A DNA stretch of 64,000 nt, from NCBI GenBank assembly GCA_023957235.1, contig JAMLHI010000001.1, forward strand, positions 372,001-436,000, written 5' to 3'. The notes below the pieces were generated by a model, which was given only the letters and a program-made list of their open reading frames with translations, was not told the origin of the DNA and did no database searches. Shown one piece after another: positions 18,138 through 27,364 of this stretch. Each line of letters starts with the position of its first letter. The first letter of the stretch is position 1. A program made the translations under genes and the position numbers. The DNA is from Chitinophagales bacterium (GTDB lineage Bacteria > Bacteroidota > Bacteroidia > Chitinophagales > JADIYW01).

Positions 18138-18202
18138 ATGATCTTGGCGCTATAAGATTGACTTAAAGAGGGTTGTCCTTTTTATGATAGAAAGAGGAAT
18201 GC

Positions 18203-18607
18203 CTACCATTGATAGATTTTCCATTTGGTTTCAAATTGAAGCCAAAATCTCCAAGCAAAAAAAGCACCGCATATATTGGCAAGGATATCTGTCCAATCCA
18301 TGCTACGGTCTGTGAGAGACTGGAGGAACTCAATGACAACTCCTATCAACAAAACTGCTAAAAATGCAATCAAAAAGATATTATTTCGCCTTATTTTTAA
18401 ATATCCAGCACCCTTTCTTCTCCAAACCCAAAGTGTCCAAAGCCCAAAATACATCAAAAAATGCACCCATTTGTCAAAAAATATTTTATCTAAAAAGAGG
18501 TTTGATTTTATGGAGTCAGCTGGTAATAAGCACAAATAGAAAATCAAGCCTAAATAGGAAATAAGAATAATCCATCGAGCTAGGGGGTATTTAAAAATAT
18601 TTTTCAT
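18203..18607 (-). CDS. VanZ-like family membrane protein
   Basis: This small integral membrane protein (134 residues from the ATG at 18607) has four helices and VanZ-like features: YLGLIFYLCLLPADSI near the N-terminus, FDKWVHFLMYFGLWTLW (about 43-59), then VVIEFLQSLTDRSMDWTDILANICGAF, where the E-Q...R..D..D residues are conserved in the family. An upstream in-frame ATG at 18619 lies inside the gcvH terminator stem and is unlikely to be the start. The family is named after a teicoplanin-resistance accessory gene, but most members, like this one, have no known role. Confidence 0.78.
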   Translation of the reverse strand: MKNIFKYPLARWIILISYLGLIFYLCLLPADSIKSNLFLDKIFFDKWVHFLMYFGLWTLWVWRRKGAGYLKIRRNNIFLIAFLAVLLIGVVIEFLQSLTDRSMDWTDILANICGAFFAWRFWLQFETKWKIYQW

Positions 18608-18638
18608 AAAAAAAGCCATGATTTTATCTCATGGCTTT
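18608..18638 (-). terminator. Intrinsic terminator of gcvH, touching the VanZ start
   Basis: A perfect 10-base-pair stem (18612-18621 with 18629-18638) closes a 7-base loop. On the minus strand it ends in a run of seven T, directly followed by the VanZ ATG at 18607. It lies 20 bases after the gcvH stop. VanZ expression must therefore rely on readthrough or on a promoter inside this hairpin. Confidence 0.85.
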
Positions 18639-18658
18639 ATAATTTTTGTCATTAAAGA

Positions 18659-19036
18659 TTAGCCGATTAAAGCCTTGTATTCATCAGCATTTAATAAATT
18701 ATCTAGTTCAGAACTGTCAGAGATTTTCAATTTTATCATCCATCCTTCGCCAAAAGGATCGGTATTGACTAATTCTGGTTCATCTTCTAATTTTTCATTA
18801 AGCTCCAAAATTTCTCCAGATAAGGGCAAAAATAAATCGGAAACTGTTTTAACCGCTTCTACTGTCCCAAATATATCTCCTGCATCCATTGTTTCACCCT
18901 CAGTGTCGATATCTACAAATACGATATCTCCCAATTCTCCCTGAGCAAAATCTGTAATTCCAATAATAGCGATATCTCCTTCTATGCGAACCCATTCGTG
19001 TTCTTTGGAATACTTTAAGTTTGTTGGTACGTTCAT
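18659..19036 (-). CDS. gcvH: Glycine cleavage system H protein
   Basis: GcvH carries the aminomethyl group on its lipoyl arm between the P, T and L proteins of the glycine cleavage system in the cytoplasm. The 125-residue length is standard. The lipoylated lysine is Lys63 in [12 protein letters not shown] (57-68), and the N-terminal [14 protein letters not shown] (8-21) and [15 protein letters not shown] are family hallmarks. The other gcv genes are not in the window. A strong terminator follows, and galE lies 70 bases upstream on the same strand. Confidence 0.96.
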   Translation of the reverse strand: MNVPTNLKYSKEHEWVRIEGDIAIIGITDFAQGELGDIVFVDIDTEGETMDAGDIFGTVEAVKTVSDLFLPLSGEILELNEKLEDEPELVNTDPFGEGWMIKLKISDSSELDNLLNADEYKALIG

Positions 19037-19106
19037 GATTTGAATTTTGTCAAAATTAATAGTTTATAATAAGATTGTCCTAATCTTTTTACAAGAATAT
19101 AGCAAT

Positions 19107-20132
19107 TTAGAGTGTTTCTGCCATTTTCTTTTCCCAATTCCATGCACTTAGCATCATATCATCAATTGTATAATTGAGCTGCCATCCCAAAGAGCTTATA
19201 GCTTTTGTATTGTCGGCATAAACTTCTATCACATCTCCTGCTCTCCTAGCGCCTATTTCATACTTCAGAGAGATACCAGTACTTTTTTCAAAGGCTTTGA
19301 TAGCTTCAAGAACAGTGACACCATTACCTGTTCCTAGGTTAAAGACTTCAGGTATTGAGAAAGGAGGCTTTTTTAATAGATAATCAATAGCTAGCGTATG
19401 GGCATGTGCAATATCACAGACATGAATATAATCTCTGATACAAGAGCCATCTCTAGTAGGATAATCATCTCCATAAACAATCAATTTTTCTCTTTTTCCA
19501 ATAGCCGTCTGTGTAATAAACGGAGCCAGATTATTAGGGATATCAATAGGCATCTCTCCTATTTCGCTACTTGGATGAGCTCCTACAGGATTGAAATAGC
19601 GCAATAAAATTGTTTTTAGATGAGTAGCTTTTGCCACATCAGTTAATACTTGCTCTCCATGTTGTTTTGTCCTAGCGTAAGCACATTGTGCTTCTTGAAA
19701 AGGAGTGTCTTCTGTAACAGGCAAGTTTTCTACTAGGCCATAAACAGAACAAGAAGAAGAAAATACAAAATTTTGAATTTTATATTTTTCAGCGGCTTCA
19801 AGAATATTGAATAAGCCTACCATATTATTTTGATAATATTTTAAAGGCTGTTCGGTAGATTCAAAAACAGATTTATATGCAGCAAAATGAATAATTCCAC
19901 TAGCGTCTTGATGCTGTGAAAGAGTATCAAAAGTGGCGGTTTTGTCTGTCAAGTCTATGGGATGAAATACAACTTTCTTATTTAAAATTTTCTCTACACC
20001 ATTTAAAATATTTAAGCTAGAACGACTCAGATTGTCTATAATGACAACATCATATCCATTTTGAACTAAATCAACTACAGTATGTGAACCGATATAGCCA
20101 CAGCCTCCAGTAACAATGATTTTTTTAGCCAT
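19107..20132 (-). CDS. galE: UDP-glucose 4-epimerase
   Basis: This extended short-chain dehydrogenase (341 residues) interconverts UDP-glucose and UDP-galactose with bound NAD. The N-terminal GGCGYIGSH (9-17) is the dinucleotide loop, FAAYKSVFES (83-92) is typical of GalE, SSSCSVYG (125-132) carries the catalytic Ser, and Tyr152/Lys156 form YxxxK. LRYFNPVGA and the C-terminal WQLNYTIDDM fit the full-length family. It follows rfbA with one base between them, so the two sugar-nucleotide genes are one operon supplying surface glycans. Confidence 0.93.
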   Translation of the reverse strand: MAKKIIVTGGCGYIGSHTVVDLVQNGYDVVIIDNLSRSSLNILNGVEKILNKKVVFHPIDLTDKTATFDTLSQHQDASGIIHFAAYKSVFESTEQPLKYYQNNMVGLFNILEAAEKYKIQNFVFSSSCSVYGLVENLPVTEDTPFQEAQCAYARTKQHGEQVLTDVAKATHLKTILLRYFNPVGAHPSSEIGEMPIDIPNNLAPFITQTAIGKREKLIVYGDDYPTRDGSCIRDYIHVCDIAHAHTLAIDYLLKKPPFSIPEVFNLGTGNGVTVLEAIKAFEKSTGISLKYEIGARRAGDVIEVYADNTKAISSLGWQLNYTIDDMMLSAWNWEKKMAETL

Positions 20133-20133
20133 T

Positions 20134-20994
20134 TTATTTGATCAAATTTAAAAGATATTGCCCATACCCACTTTTTAATAAAGGTTGAGCGATTTCCGAC
20201 AAATGTACTTTATCAATAAATCCTTTTCTATAAGCTACTTCTTCGATACACCCTATTTTTAATCCTTGTCTTTGTTCTATAACCTGAACAAATTGTGAGG
20301 CCTGCATCAATGAATCAAATGTTCCGGTATCTAACCACGCTGTTCCTCTATTTAAGATAGAGACTTTAAGTTTGCCTCTTTTGAGATACTCTTTGTTGAC
20401 ATCTGTGATTTCATATTCTCCTCTATGGCTTGGTTGAATATTTTCAGCAATTTCAATGACATCATTATCATAAAAATATAAACCTGGAACGGCATAATTG
20501 GACTTGGGACTCAAAGGCTTTTCTTCAATGGAAAGCACGTTATTGTTTTCGTCAAATTCTACGACACCATATCTTTCAGGGTCCGAAACATGGTAAGCAT
20601 AAATAATTCCGCCATCAGGACTGCTATTTTCTTCTAATAACTGTCCTAAATTGCTGCCATAAAAAATATTATCACCAAGAATCAAAGCTACTTTATCGTT
20701 TTTAATAAAATCTTTTCCAAGGACGAAAGCTTGTGCTAGCCCATTGGGAGTTTCTTGTACTTTATAATGAAACTCGCAGCCATATCGGCTCCCATCTCCT
20801 AACAATCTTTCAAAATGAGGCAAATCTATAGGAGTAGATATAATAAGGATTTCTCTGATTCCAGCCATCATCAAGACAGATAATGGATAATAAATCATAG
20901 GCTTATCATAAATAGGCATGATTTGTTTGCTAATAGCATAAGTAATTGGATATAAACGAGTTCCAGAGCCGCCAGCTAATATTATTCCCTTCAT
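20134..20994 (-). CDS. rfbA: Glucose-1-phosphate thymidylyltransferase
   Basis: RfbA joins dTTP and glucose 1-phosphate to dTDP-glucose, the first step to dTDP-rhamnose and related deoxy sugars. At 286 residues it is the usual short form. [11 protein letters not shown] (6-16) is the nucleotide signature; LGDNIFYG (about 106-113) supplies the metal-binding Asp; EEKP and the GTAWLDTGT stretch are characteristic. No rfbB, rfbC or rfbD lies in the window, so the later steps are encoded elsewhere. It is the first gene of the rfbA-galE transcript. Confidence 0.94.
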   Translation of the reverse strand: MKGIILAGGSGTRLYPITYAISKQIMPIYDKPMIYYPLSVLMMAGIREILIISTPIDLPHFERLLGDGSRYGCEFHYKVQETPNGLAQAFVLGKDFIKNDKVALILGDNIFYGSNLGQLLEENSSPDGGIIYAYHVSDPERYGVVEFDENNNVLSIEEKPLSPKSNYAVPGLYFYDNDVIEIAENIQPSHRGEYEITDVNKEYLKRGKLKVSILNRGTAWLDTGTFDSLMQASQFVQVIEQRQGLKIGCIEEVAYRKGFIDKVHLSEIAQPLLKSGYGQYLLNLIK

Positions 20995-21153
20995 GAGTTA
21001 AAAATAGTATTATTTTAATGATTTACTATACTAATAAAAATTTGCCTTCTTTTTAAAATATTTCTTCTCATTACTAATATGTTAACAAATTAGCTTAACT
21101 TATCTTCAAAATATATTAACTTTACATAGCTTAAAGCAATCAAATAAATAATT

Positions 21154-21840
21154 ATGGCAGAAAAAGTTTTTAAAGTTCTCATAGTTGATGACGAACAAGA
21201 TGTTTTGGAGTTTCTCAGTTACAATTTAAGCAAGGAAGGTTTTGAAGTATTTAAAGCAGAAAATGGAAAGTCAGGTGTTGAACTTGCTAAGCGAGAAAAT
21301 CCTGATATTATTTTATTGGATGTGATGATGCCAGAAATGGACGGAATTGAGACTTGCAGAACTTTAAGAGAAATGCCTCAGTTTGAAAATACAATTATTG
21401 CTTTTTTGACTGCAAGAACAGAAGATTATTCTCAAATTGCAGGTTTTGAAACTGGAGCAGATGATTATATCAGCAAACCAATTAAGCCTAGGGTATTAAT
21501 CAGCCGATTAAAAGCGCTGCTTAGAAGATATGATTTTAAAGAAGCAAAGAGCAATCTTTTAAAAGCTGGAAACATCCAGATAGACAGAGAAAGATATTTG
21601 ATTATCTTTAATGGAGAGGAAATGGCAGTGCCTAGAAAAGAATTTGAGCTTCTTTTCTTATTGGTTTCTAAGCCAGGCAAAGTTTTCAAGAGAGATGAAA
21701 TTCTCAATGAAATTTGGGGGAGAGATATTATTGTAGGAGATAGAACTATTGATGTCCATATCAGAAAACTTCGTGAAAAACTTGGGGAAGATCTTATTAA
21801 AACAGTTAAAGGAATCGGGTATAAATTTGAAGAACAATGA
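21154..21840 (+). CDS. OmpR/PhoB-family response regulator
   Basis: This 228-residue two-domain regulator has an N-terminal receiver domain (about 5-120) with the acidic pair Asp12/Asp13, phospho-acceptor Asp56 in LLDVMMPEMDG, and the conserved Lys108 in ISKPIKP. The C-terminal winged-helix DNA-binding domain (about 133-226) ends in DRTIDVHIRKLREKLG...KGIGYKFE. It overlaps the histidine kinase gene by 4 bases. The pair resembles PhoB/PhoR, but no phosphate genes are nearby, so the signal is not known. Confidence 0.92.
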   Translation: MAEKVFKVLIVDDEQDVLEFLSYNLSKEGFEVFKAENGKSGVELAKRENPDIILLDVMMPEMDGIETCRTLREMPQFENTIIAFLTARTEDYSQIAGFETGADDYISKPIKPRVLISRLKALLRRYDFKEAKSNLLKAGNIQIDRERYLIIFNGEEMAVPRKEFELLFLLVSKPGKVFKRDEILNEIWGRDIIVGDRTIDVHIRKLREKLGEDLIKTVKGIGYKFEEQ

Positions 21841-22910
21841 TTAGACGGCAACTCACTCCTAATGTAATTGCCATTATCACTAGTTTTTTTGTGTCCATTC
21901 TTAGCTCTTTAGCTTTATTGCTTTTTGATATCGCAGTAGGAATAACACAGCCGCTCTCTTTCTTTTTCTTTCAATTTGCCCTTGTCTTTTTAATCTCCTT
22001 TGGGTTATATAAATATACATTGATGAGATTTGTCAATGATAAGTTGAAGATTATTTATAAAGCAATAGGGCAATCTTTAAAATTTCAAAAAGAAATCAGC
22101 CACAGCCACAGTTCAAATATTATGCGGTTAGTAGAAATTGACGTGGGTGATTGGGCGATTAATAAAAACAAACAAATTCGTGAGTTACGTAAACTCGAAA
22201 CATATAGAAAGGAATTTGTAGGAAATGTTTCTCATGAATTGCGCACTCCTATTTTTAATGCTCAAGGATATTTGGAAACATTATTAGACGGGGTAGATGA
22301 TCCCGTTATTGAAAAACAGTATTTGCAAAAGGCTTTGGCAAATGTAGAAAGATTAGATGCCATTGTTTCAGATTTGTTGGAAATTTCAAAATTTGAGGCT
22401 GGTCAGATTCATTTGGAGAAGAAATCTTTTGATATCATTGCGCTAATAAAAAAAATATTTTATCAATATCAGCATTTGGCAGAAATGAGCCAGGCTCACC
22501 TGACTGTGGATTCAAAGATGAAGGTCTTATATGTGTGGGCCGACCCAGTGAGAATCACTCAAGTGTTAGAAAATTTAGTTTCTAATGCTATTAAATATGG
22601 GAAAAAAGGAGGAACAGTATCTATCAATTTTTATCTTTTAGATGATCAGATTATTGTGGAGGTCAATGATGACGGCCCTGGTATTGCAGCAGAACATCTA
22701 CACAGATTGTTTGAAAGATTTTTCAGAGCAGACAAAAGCCGATCAAGGAATATTGGCGGCACAGGGTTGGGATTGTCAATTGTAAAAAATATTATTGAAG
22801 CCCATGATCAGAATATCACTGTGCGTAGTGAATTGGGCGTAGGGACAACCTTCACTTTTACTTTGGAAAAGGCAAAACAAGAAGCCATAGACCAATTGAA
22901 TATTCTATAA
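21837..22910 (+). CDS. PhoR-like sensor histidine kinase
   Basis: This membrane sensor kinase (357 residues) has two N-terminal helices (about 9-33 and 40-58) with only a few periplasmic residues between them, so it probably senses within the membrane or through a partner. The HisKA domain has phospho-acceptor His133 in GNVSHELRTP. The ATPase domain has the N box NLVSNAIKY (246-254), G1 DDGPGI (278-283) and G2 GGTGLGL (307-313). There is no PAS domain between membrane and kinase, unlike classical PhoR. It is co-translated with the response regulator before it. Confidence 0.92.
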   Translation: MIRRQLTPNVIAIITSFFVSILSSLALLLFDIAVGITQPLSFFFFQFALVFLISFGLYKYTLMRFVNDKLKIIYKAIGQSLKFQKEISHSHSSNIMRLVEIDVGDWAINKNKQIRELRKLETYRKEFVGNVSHELRTPIFNAQGYLETLLDGVDDPVIEKQYLQKALANVERLDAIVSDLLEISKFEAGQIHLEKKSFDIIALIKKIFYQYQHLAEMSQAHLTVDSKMKVLYVWADPVRITQVLENLVSNAIKYGKKGGTVSINFYLLDDQIIVEVNDDGPGIAAEHLHRLFERFFRADKSRSRNIGGTGLGLSIVKNIIEAHDQNITVRSELGVGTTFTFTLEKAKQEAIDQLNIL

Positions 22911-22958
22911 GCTCAGGTTTTTTTGAATAAAATCTGATATTTGTATTTGAAGTATTTT

Positions 22959-23603
22959 ATGAGAGAACCTCACTCTAATTTTGATGTTGTGATAGTCGCC
23001 AATGGCTGTTTCCCTGAACATTTCATTCCATTGTCATTTATTCATAATGCCAATTTTATTGTCTGCTGTGATGGTGCGGCCAATGAATTTATAAAAAGAA
23101 TAGGCAAGCCTAATGCGATTGTTGGAGATGGAGACTCTATTTCTGAAGAGAATAAATCCTTATACTCAGATATTATTTATATAGATGGCAATCAGGAAAC
23201 AAATGATCTGACTAAGGCAGTTAAGTATTGTGTGCAACTAGGCAAAAAGCGAATGGTAATAGTAGGTGGTACTGGATACAGAGAAGATCATACCATAGGC
23301 AACATTGCGCTATTGGCAAATTTTATGGATGAAGTGGATGTTAAAATGTTTACTAATTTTGGGGTGTTTACGCCCATAAGATTTTCCACAACATTCCACA
23401 GTGTAAAGGGTCAGCAAGTTTCGATATTTGGAGTTGATTATCAAGAAATCACAACAAATGGACTGGTATATCCTATCAATCATCAAGTATTAAAATATTG
23501 GTGGCAAGGAACACTGAATGAAGCATCTGGCAGTAGCTTCCATATCAGCACCAATGGCAAGGCAATAATTTATCAAGCATATCACTCAGATTGGTGGCTA
23601 TAG
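22959..23603 (+). CDS. Thiamine pyrophosphokinase
   Basis: This enzyme transfers pyrophosphate from ATP to thiamine, giving thiamine diphosphate in one step for salvage of imported vitamin. From the ATG at 22959 it has 214 residues; an upstream in-frame TTG at 22941 adds only six. Signature motifs are CCDGAAN near 36-42, VGDGDS at 55-60, ETNDLTKA at 80-87 and GGTGYREDHT at 103-112. It lies one base before a PnuC-family transporter gene, which points to a coupled thiamine uptake and trapping unit. No room exists upstream for a TPP riboswitch. Confidence 0.9.
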   Translation: MREPHSNFDVVIVANGCFPEHFIPLSFIHNANFIVCCDGAANEFIKRIGKPNAIVGDGDSISEENKSLYSDIIYIDGNQETNDLTKAVKYCVQLGKKRMVIVGGTGYREDHTIGNIALLANFMDEVDVKMFTNFGVFTPIRFSTTFHSVKGQQVSIFGVDYQEITTNGLVYPINHQVLKYWWQGTLNEASGSSFHISTNGKAIIYQAYHSDWWL

Positions 23604-23604
23604 A

Positions 23605-24192
23605 ATGATGAAGGTAGATTTGATATTTGTTTTGCAGTGGGTGGCAGTCCTTTTTGGAGTTTTGCAAGTGTGGTATTCTAAAGAAAATCGACCAGTCAAT
23701 TATCTCTTTGGGATAATAAGTGTTCTCTGCAATATTTATGTATTATTCGTTTCAAAATTATATGCAGAATCTCTTTTGAATGGATATTATCTCATCATGA
23801 GTATTTATGGTTGGTGGTTTTGGTTATTTGGTAAAAAAGAAGAAACAACTCAACAAGTTTTAATTTCATCGAGTACAAAGAGAGAGTATATCTTAGCAGG
23901 ATCTATTGTGCTTTTTTCTTTCTGTGTTTTCTATTTTGGACTTTATCATATTACAGATTCTGATGTGCCACATTGGGATGCATTGGTTTCAGCATTTGCT
24001 TGGGCTGGAATGTGGCTTTTGGCTCGTAGAAAAATTGAGAACTGGATTTTCCTCAATATTAGCAATGTGATATCAATACCTTTGTTGTTTTATAAAGGAT
24101 TACCAATTTATGCGGGATTTACAATTTTATTATTTGTAATGGCAATTTGGGGGTATATCAATTGGTACAAATTGATGAGAACAAGAGATTAA
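23605..24192 (+). CDS. PnuC-family transporter, probably for thiamine (PnuT)
   Basis: This is a 195-residue inner membrane protein with about seven helices and the PnuC fold. WVAVLFGVLQVWYSKENRPVNYL is close to the N-terminus, ESLLNGYYLIMSIYGWWFW forms the substrate-facing helix, and the end is WGYINWYKL. PnuC proteins carry nicotinamide riboside, but relatives in Bacteroidota that sit with thiamine pyrophosphokinase genes (PnuT) are assigned to thiamine. The one-base spacing from that gene makes thiamine the better guess. Trapping by the partner kinase would drive facilitated diffusion. Confidence 0.83.
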   Translation: MMKVDLIFVLQWVAVLFGVLQVWYSKENRPVNYLFGIISVLCNIYVLFVSKLYAESLLNGYYLIMSIYGWWFWLFGKKEETTQQVLISSSTKREYILAGSIVLFSFCVFYFGLYHITDSDVPHWDALVSAFAWAGMWLLARRKIENWIFLNISNVISIPLLFYKGLPIYAGFTILLFVMAIWGYINWYKLMRTRD

Positions 24193-24199
24193 AAAGAGG

Positions 24200-24991
24200 C
24201 TAGTAGAGAAGAAATTTTTCCTCCTTGGCTAAAATCCCCATTCCAAAAAGGGCAAAATCAAATCTAACCGGATCAATAGAATCAAATTTTTTAAGCTGTT
24301 GAGTCAATTCCAGCACCGTCTGCCAATCTGTTTGTTTTCTTTGAATTAATCTGAGCTGTCTAGCATTTTTTTCTACATGCACATCTAATGGACACAACAA
24401 TTGAGAAGATGAAATCTGAGTCCAAATACCAAAATCAATCCCTTTGTCATCTTTTCTAACCATCCATCTCAAAAACATATTTAATCGTTTACAGGTGGAC
24501 TTTCCAATCGGAGAAGAAATATGCTTTTTTGTTCTGGGAGCGGTGGTCGCCAATGCCATAAAATAGTTATGAAAGCCTATTAATGCTGGTCCAATGTTTT
24601 CATCTGTAGGGAAAAGGTGTCTAGAAAATGCCGTTTCAAGACTTTCGTGCTTTTGATAATATTGTTTGAAAAAAGCAATGAAAGATAACATATCTGTTCC
24701 GTTAAAAGTACGATGAACAAAAGATTCAAATCTGGCTAAATCTTTTTCCTGATGGTTTAATATGAAATCATGTGGGCTACCATCCATCCAATTGACAATC
24801 TTATTACAGCTATTGATGATTGTCTTTCTTTGTCCCCAAGCCAAAATTGCAGCAATAAGTCCCATAATTTCAATGTCTTGTTTTTTTGAAAACAAGTGAG
24901 GGATAGAGATGGGGTCATTCTCTATAAAGGTAGGATGATGGACACGCTGATAATAAAATTCAAGAGTCTCAGCAATATTCATAACTTTCAT
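24200..24991 (-). CDS. TIGR02757/DUF2400 family protein
   Basis: This 263-residue cytoplasmic protein belongs to the TIGR02757 family: the opening LEFYYQRVHHPTFIENDPISIPH (first part about 10-20), LIAAILAWGQRKTII (about 45-59), then CPLDVHVEKNARQL and KFDSIDPVRFDFALFG near the end are typical. The family has a helix-hairpin-helix DNA glycosylase-like flavour, but no activity is established to my knowledge. The start overlaps the PrsW stop by 4 bases (ATGA), supporting the ATG at 24991 over the one at 24982. It is the last gene of a three-gene operon. Confidence 0.8.
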   Translation of the reverse strand: MKVMNIAETLEFYYQRVHHPTFIENDPISIPHLFSKKQDIEIMGLIAAILAWGQRKTIINSCNKIVNWMDGSPHDFILNHQEKDLARFESFVHRTFNGTDMLSFIAFFKQYYQKHESLETAFSRHLFPTDENIGPALIGFHNYFMALATTAPRTKKHISSPIGKSTCKRLNMFLRWMVRKDDKGIDFGIWTQISSSQLLCPLDVHVEKNARQLRLIQRKQTDWQTVLELTQQLKKFDSIDPVRFDFALFGMGILAKEEKFLLY

Positions 24992-25665
24992 TTCTTGAAA
25001 GGAGAAGCATCTTGCTGTTCTTTTATCATTTTTTTGGTATAATGAAAGGACACAGCCAAGCCTAGAATAGCACCAATTCCTAAATAAGGATAATTGTCTT
25101 GAAGAAGCAAGTAATTATATATGCCATGTAGAAAAATAGGGATTAATAAGGCTTTTAATGAATATTCAATATTTTTTTTAGGAATATACTTGGCTTTGCC
25201 AGTATAATAGCCCATAACAATTCCAAAGTTGGCATGTGCTGGTATTGCAGTAAACATTCTTATGATAGCAGTCTGAACTCCTCCATCCAACACAAAATAT
25301 AAGTTCTCTAAAGAGGCAAATCCCATCCCTATCATAACAGCATATACAATCCCGTCAATGGGTTCATTAAATGGATTTCTATAATAAATGATATATCTTA
25401 AACAAATAAATTTACAGGTTTCTTCGACTAATGCTGCAAGGACAAAAGCAGATAAAAAGATTTCCATTTGGCGACCTGAATAAGCGTCTGGCAACCAATG
25501 AAGGTTATTGGATATTAGGGGAGCTACTGCAGCACATGCAACGCCAAGAAGAAAAGCCAAAAACAAAAAACTCCATGGCTCATGTTCATATTTGTCCTTA
25601 TGGTAAATATACCATATTACTGCTACAATAGGAGCTAAGGCGAGTATGATTAACCCCAAAGTCAT
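24988..25665 (-). CDS. PrsW-family intramembrane metalloprotease
   Basis: This 225-residue membrane protein has about seven helices. The PrsW/CAAX-protease-like signature is intact: EETCK at 81-85 (two Glu), ASLEN with Glu120, His144 in PAHANFG, and His180 in FLHGIYN. These residues are the presumed metal site within the membrane. PrsW of Bacillus cleaves an anti-sigma factor; the target here is unknown. It sits between the cystathionine-type enzyme (6 bases) and TIGR02757 (4-base overlap). Confidence 0.85.
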   Translation of the reverse strand: MTLGLIILALAPIVAVIWYIYHKDKYEHEPWSFLFLAFLLGVACAAVAPLISNNLHWLPDAYSGRQMEIFLSAFVLAALVEETCKFICLRYIIYYRNPFNEPIDGIVYAVMIGMGFASLENLYFVLDGGVQTAIIRMFTAIPAHANFGIVMGYYTGKAKYIPKKNIEYSLKALLIPIFLHGIYNYLLLQDNYPYLGIGAILGLAVSFHYTKKMIKEQQDASPFKK

Positions 25666-25671
25666 AATAGA

Positions 25672-26811
25672 CTATTGCAAAGCATTTTTCAAATCGGTTA
25701 TTAAATCTTCAATATCTTCAATTCCGACACTTAGCCTGATAAGGGAATCTGTAACACCTGTCTTTTCTCTTTCCTCTTTAGGGATAGAAGCATGAGTCAT
25801 AGTTGCAGGATGTCCGATTAGAGACTCTACTCCTCCCAATGATTCTGCTAAAGAAAACAATTTAGTTCCAGACAATATTTTATTTGCGGCATTGATAGAG
25901 TCGTCTTTCAATGAGAAAGAAACCATAGCTCCAGAAAGTTTCATTTGACTTTGTGCCAATTCAAATTGTGGGTGAGATTTCAATCCAGGATAGTTGACTT
26001 TTTGTACTTTGGGATGCGTAATTAAAAATTCAGCAACAGACGCTGCATTTTGACAAGCACGCTCCATACGCAAATGTAAGGTCTTAATTCCTCTCAAAAC
26101 TAACCAACAATCATTGGGGCCAGGAACAGCACCACTCGCATTCTGGATAAAATGTAATCTGTCTGCCAATGATTTTTCTTTGACAATAACAGCTCCTAAA
26201 ATGACATCACTATGTCCTCCCAAATATTTTGTTGCAGAATGACAAACGATATCTGCCCCCAAGTCTAAAGGTGTTTGTAAGTAGGGTGAAGCAAAGGTAT
26301 TATCTACACAGACCCAAATATTTTTTGCTTTAGCTAAATTGACAACAGCTTTGATATCGACAATATTCAACATGGGATTGGTAGGTGTTTCTATCCATAT
26401 CAATTTGGTGTTTTCTGTGATTTTTTCAGCAATATTTTGAACATTATTCATGTCAACAAAATGAAACCCTATCCCATATCTTTGAAATAATTTGGTGAAA
26501 ATACGATAGCTACCACCGTATAAGTCATTACAAGAAATGACTTCGTCTCCTGGATTCAGTAATTTTATTATGGCATCAGTTGCAGCCAGTCCACTCGCAA
26601 AGCAAATACCATATTGTCCATTTTCTAATGCGGCTAGATTGCTTTCCAAGACGGAGCGAGTAGGATTTTGAGTTCTTGCATATTCATACCCTTTATGAAC
26701 TCCTGGAGCGTCTTGAACATAGGTAGATGTCTGAAAAATGGGAGTCATGATTGCGCCAGTAGAAGGGTCTGGTTCTATACCAGCATGAATCACTTTTGTA
26801 GCAAATTTCAT
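25672..26811 (-). CDS. Cystathionine gamma-synthase/lyase family PLP enzyme
   Basis: This is a trans-sulfuration enzyme of the Cys/Met-metabolism PLP family, 379 residues from the ATG at 26811; an upstream in-frame GTG at 26820 adds three residues. TRVIHAG-like opening (KFATKVIHAG), YEYARTQNPTR (about 43-53), the PLP-phosphate loop ASGLAAT, WIETPTNPML, and Lys195 in SATKYLGGHSD, the Schiff-base residue, are all present. Synthase, beta-lyase and gamma-lyase members cannot be told apart by eye. asd lies further upstream on the same strand, fitting the aspartate-methionine pathway. Confidence 0.88.
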   Translation of the reverse strand: MKFATKVIHAGIEPDPSTGAIMTPIFQTSTYVQDAPGVHKGYEYARTQNPTRSVLESNLAALENGQYGICFASGLAATDAIIKLLNPGDEVISCNDLYGGSYRIFTKLFQRYGIGFHFVDMNNVQNIAEKITENTKLIWIETPTNPMLNIVDIKAVVNLAKAKNIWVCVDNTFASPYLQTPLDLGADIVCHSATKYLGGHSDVILGAVIVKEKSLADRLHFIQNASGAVPGPNDCWLVLRGIKTLHLRMERACQNAASVAEFLITHPKVQKVNYPGLKSHPQFELAQSQMKLSGAMVSFSLKDDSINAANKILSGTKLFSLAESLGGVESLIGHPATMTHASIPKEEREKTGVTDSLIRLSVGIEDIEDLITDLKNALQ

Positions 26812-27364
26812 ATTTATCACTTTAGGAAGAACAAAGTTAAGGAAATTAATACATCATGACGAATAAGCTCCTGAAATTAATCAAGTAAGAGTGTGCCGAA
26901 AAACCATGCTCCATAAAGGAGTTGCCTACAAGTGAGAGAAAATGAAATTTGTCAATTTCAAAAAGTAGCGAAAACAATTACTAGATTTTTTAATATGGTT
27001 GAAATGCATTGAGTAAATTGGCTTTCTATAAGGGGATGGATTACAAATTAAAGAGAATTGTGATGTTGAACTATTCATGAAACACCTTTTGATTTGTAGC
27101 CTACCTTCATTCCCTACTTTTTGGGTAATATCATATCAAAGCTGTTTAAGAAATTTTGCAAATAGAGAATAGAACTCAACTTTAAAAATTTTTAAATAGT
27201 CCTAGAAATCAGCCATCAAAGAGATAGAGGATAAATATTGAAAATATAACACCAAACCCACACTAAAAAAGAGATGGATTTGGTGAAATAACTATAAATT
27301 ATTGACGAAGTGAATAAATAAAATAAAACACTAAAGCCTATTAGCCTTTTTGTGTTAAATTGAA
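26812..27364. other. 553-base intergenic region without a convincing gene
   Basis: The gap between asd and the cystathionine-type gene contains only tiny open frames, the longest about 31 codons (27077-27172) with no homology I recognise. The right end holds the asd terminator-like hairpin. No tRNA, riboswitch or intact mobile element is visible. The higher density of stops and odd words could mean a decayed gene, but I cannot identify it. Confidence 0.5.
27327..27356 (-). terminator. Probable terminator of asd
   Basis: A hairpin of AACAC...GTGTT plus AAAG...CTTT with one mismatch closes a 9-base loop. On the minus strand it is followed by the T-rich TTTATTTTATTTATT. It lies 9 bases after the asd stop. 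The stem is weaker than the other terminators here. Confidence 0.5.

Noticed and set aside
18203..18607. Glycopeptide resistance from the VanZ-like gene
   Set aside because: No vanA/H/X or related genes are nearby; VanZ-like proteins are widespread and mostly of unknown role.
27077..27172. 31-codon open frame in the gap downstream of asd
   Set aside because: Too short, no family match, no promoter or neighbour to support it; expected by chance in AT-rich DNA.
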